DNA from: Drancourtella massiliensis
Lineage (GTDB): Bacteria; Bacillota; Clostridia; Lachnospirales; Lachnospiraceae
DNA length: 64,000 bases
Direction: 5' to 3'
Assembly (NCBI RefSeq): GCF_016900655.1
Contig: NZ_JACJKH010000002.1
Coordinates: 124,001 to 188,000 of the forward strand
Part shown: one piece after another, positions 63,393 to 64,000 of the stretch
Layout of the letters: every line of letters starts with the position of its first letter
Numbering within the stretch: position 1 is the stretch's first letter
Program-made: the position numbers and the translations under genes
The notes under the pieces: model-generated
The model's input: the letters and a program-made list of their open reading frames with translations, nothing else
The model's database searches: none
What the model was told of the DNA's origin: nothing

Positions 63393-63866
63393 ATGAGTAA
63401 AAAGTTAGTAACCTATTTCAGCGCAAGCGGAGTCACAGAAGCAGTAGCAAGAAAACTGGCAGAAGCAGGAAATGCCGATCTCTATGAAATCAGACCGGAA
63501 GTTCCGTATACAAGAGCAGATTTGGACTGGACAGACAAGAACAGCAGAAGCACGATTGAAATGCAGGATTCTTCTTTCCGTCCGGCTTTGGCGGACAAGG
63601 AGGCGAAAGTTTCTGATTATGACGTGATTTTTATCGGATTTCCGATCTGGTGGTATACGGCACCGACCATTATCAATACGTTTCTGGAGACCTATGATTT
63701 CGGAGGGAAAATGATCGTTCCATTTGCAACATCCGGCGGAAGCGGAATTAAAAAAGCAGCAGAAGCGATACGAAAAGCAGTTCCAGATGCCGAGGTAGAA
63801 GACGGTAGACTGCTGAACGGTCGTTTAAACCAGTCTGATCTGGAAAGCTGGATGGGACAGTACTAA
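63393..63866 (+). CDS. Flavodoxin family protein
   Basis: 157 residues from ATG 63393 (AAGGAGGAAATCAGT upstream; the frame is open to 63357 without a ribosome site). The FMN loop is TYFSASGVTEAVARKL; GFPIWWYTAPTIINTFLETY and PFATSGGSGIKKA are the other cofactor contacts. This long-loop flavodoxin type is common in gut Clostridia as a quinone or nitro-group reductase partner. The gap to the UvrA-like gene is 53 bases. Confidence 0.9.
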   Translation: MSKKLVTYFSASGVTEAVARKLAEAGNADLYEIRPEVPYTRADLDWTDKNSRSTIEMQDSSFRPALADKEAKVSDYDVIFIGFPIWWYTAPTIINTFLETYDFGGKMIVPFATSGGSGIKKAAEAIRKAVPDAEVEDGRLLNGRLNQSDLESWMGQY

Positions 63867-63888
63867 ATAAAGGCGGAGAAAAGATAAA

Positions 63889-64000
63889 ATGGCAAGTTGT
63901 GTTGAATTGTTGGATGCACTCCAGCACTGGGCATTTCATGATCCTAAAGTCCGGAGGCAGCTTCTCGCAACGAGACAGGAGAAAGATCCCTTTGGCGCGT
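63889..64000 (+). CDS. Partial gene at the right edge, family not recognised
   Basis: Only the first 37 residues are inside the window. ATG 63889 is preceded by AAGGCGGAGAAAAGAT. The visible part, starting MASCVELLDALQHWAFHDPK, is helical, followed by a basic stretch. I do not recognise it. It begins 22 bases after the flavodoxin stop and so is probably co-transcribed with it. Confidence 0.5.
   Translation, partial: MASCVELLDALQHWAFHDPKVRRQLLATRQEKDPFGA

Noticed and set aside
63393-63866. Flavodoxin as the BilS partner of a bilirubin reductase
   Set aside because: No old yellow enzyme-type bilR gene is adjacent inside the window, so only the general flavodoxin name is supported.

Overview
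The window is 64 kb of a chromosome from a spore-forming anaerobic Firmicute, almost certainly a gut member of the Lachnospiraceae (Clostridia). Supporting signs are moderate GC, AGGAGG-type ribosome sites, frequent TTG/GTG starts, sigK and a Spo0A-type DNA-binding protein, CodY, HrcA/CIRCE control of groESL, class-specific small families (IreB, DUF1292, DUF5688, DUF6106-like) and the absence of respiratory chain genes. The genus cannot be fixed from sequence reading alone. I see no rRNA operon, CRISPR array, insertion sequence or prophage. One tRNA gene (Arg, anticodon CCG) is present.

Layout. 1-7.4 kb: end of thiI, a Crh/HPr-like gene on the minus strand, then a housekeeping run mtaB, ireB-type, ruvX, DUF1292, RNase J, a TrmR-like methyltransferase and a TrhP-like U32 protein. 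Much of this parallels the Bacillus yrzL-yrrK-yrzB-yrrM-yrrN/O order and is rich in tRNA modification. 7.4-14.2 kb: sigK (no pro-sequence, no skin interruption) diverging from comM-dprA-topA-codY. 14.3-24 kb: groESL under CIRCE, guaB, a spore/cell-wall type amidase, a PfkB sugar kinase with a YqeG phosphatase, aroD, efp and DUF5688. 24-31.3 kb: a six-gene molybdenum hydroxylase block (FAD, 2Fe-2S and molybdopterin subunits, a MocA-YqeB fusion, YqeC, and an XdhC-type protein with rearranged domains) facing xpt, which together suggest selenium-dependent xanthine/purine hydroxylation and purine salvage. selD is not in the window.

31.4-40 kb: tRNA-Arg, endonuclease IV, argS, an AlaX-type editing protein, a CPBP protease, a secreted coiled-coil NlpC/P60 hydrolase, rpsB-tsf. 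40-52 kb: an Asp-box propeller protein with a membrane partner, a MATE exporter, a GntR-ABC exporter cassette with a recognisable operator, an 860-residue disulfide reductase-rhodanese-siroheme reductase-ferredoxin fusion, an esterase, a secreted protein of unknown role, and a TetR/DegV divergent pair separated by a perfect 22-bp palindrome. 52-64 kb: a stand-alone Spo0A C-terminal domain protein, a REP-like palindrome, YoaK, a glutaredoxin-like protein, an M20 amidohydrolase-YfcC transporter-MATE run, a thioesterase-metallohydrolase-nuclease operon, a sugar acetyltransferase, a short UvrA-like ABC ATPase, a flavodoxin, and the start of a gene cut by the window edge.

The most unusual items are the fused sulfur-metabolism-like enzyme (45834-48416), the orphan Spo0A DNA-binding domain (52179-52505), the rearranged Mo-hydroxylase maturation genes (27584-30697), a G10 tract lying inside a promoter spacer (21067-21076), and a multibranched intergenic RNA-like element (about 18560-18669). 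All family assignments come from reading motifs by eye. No database search was run.
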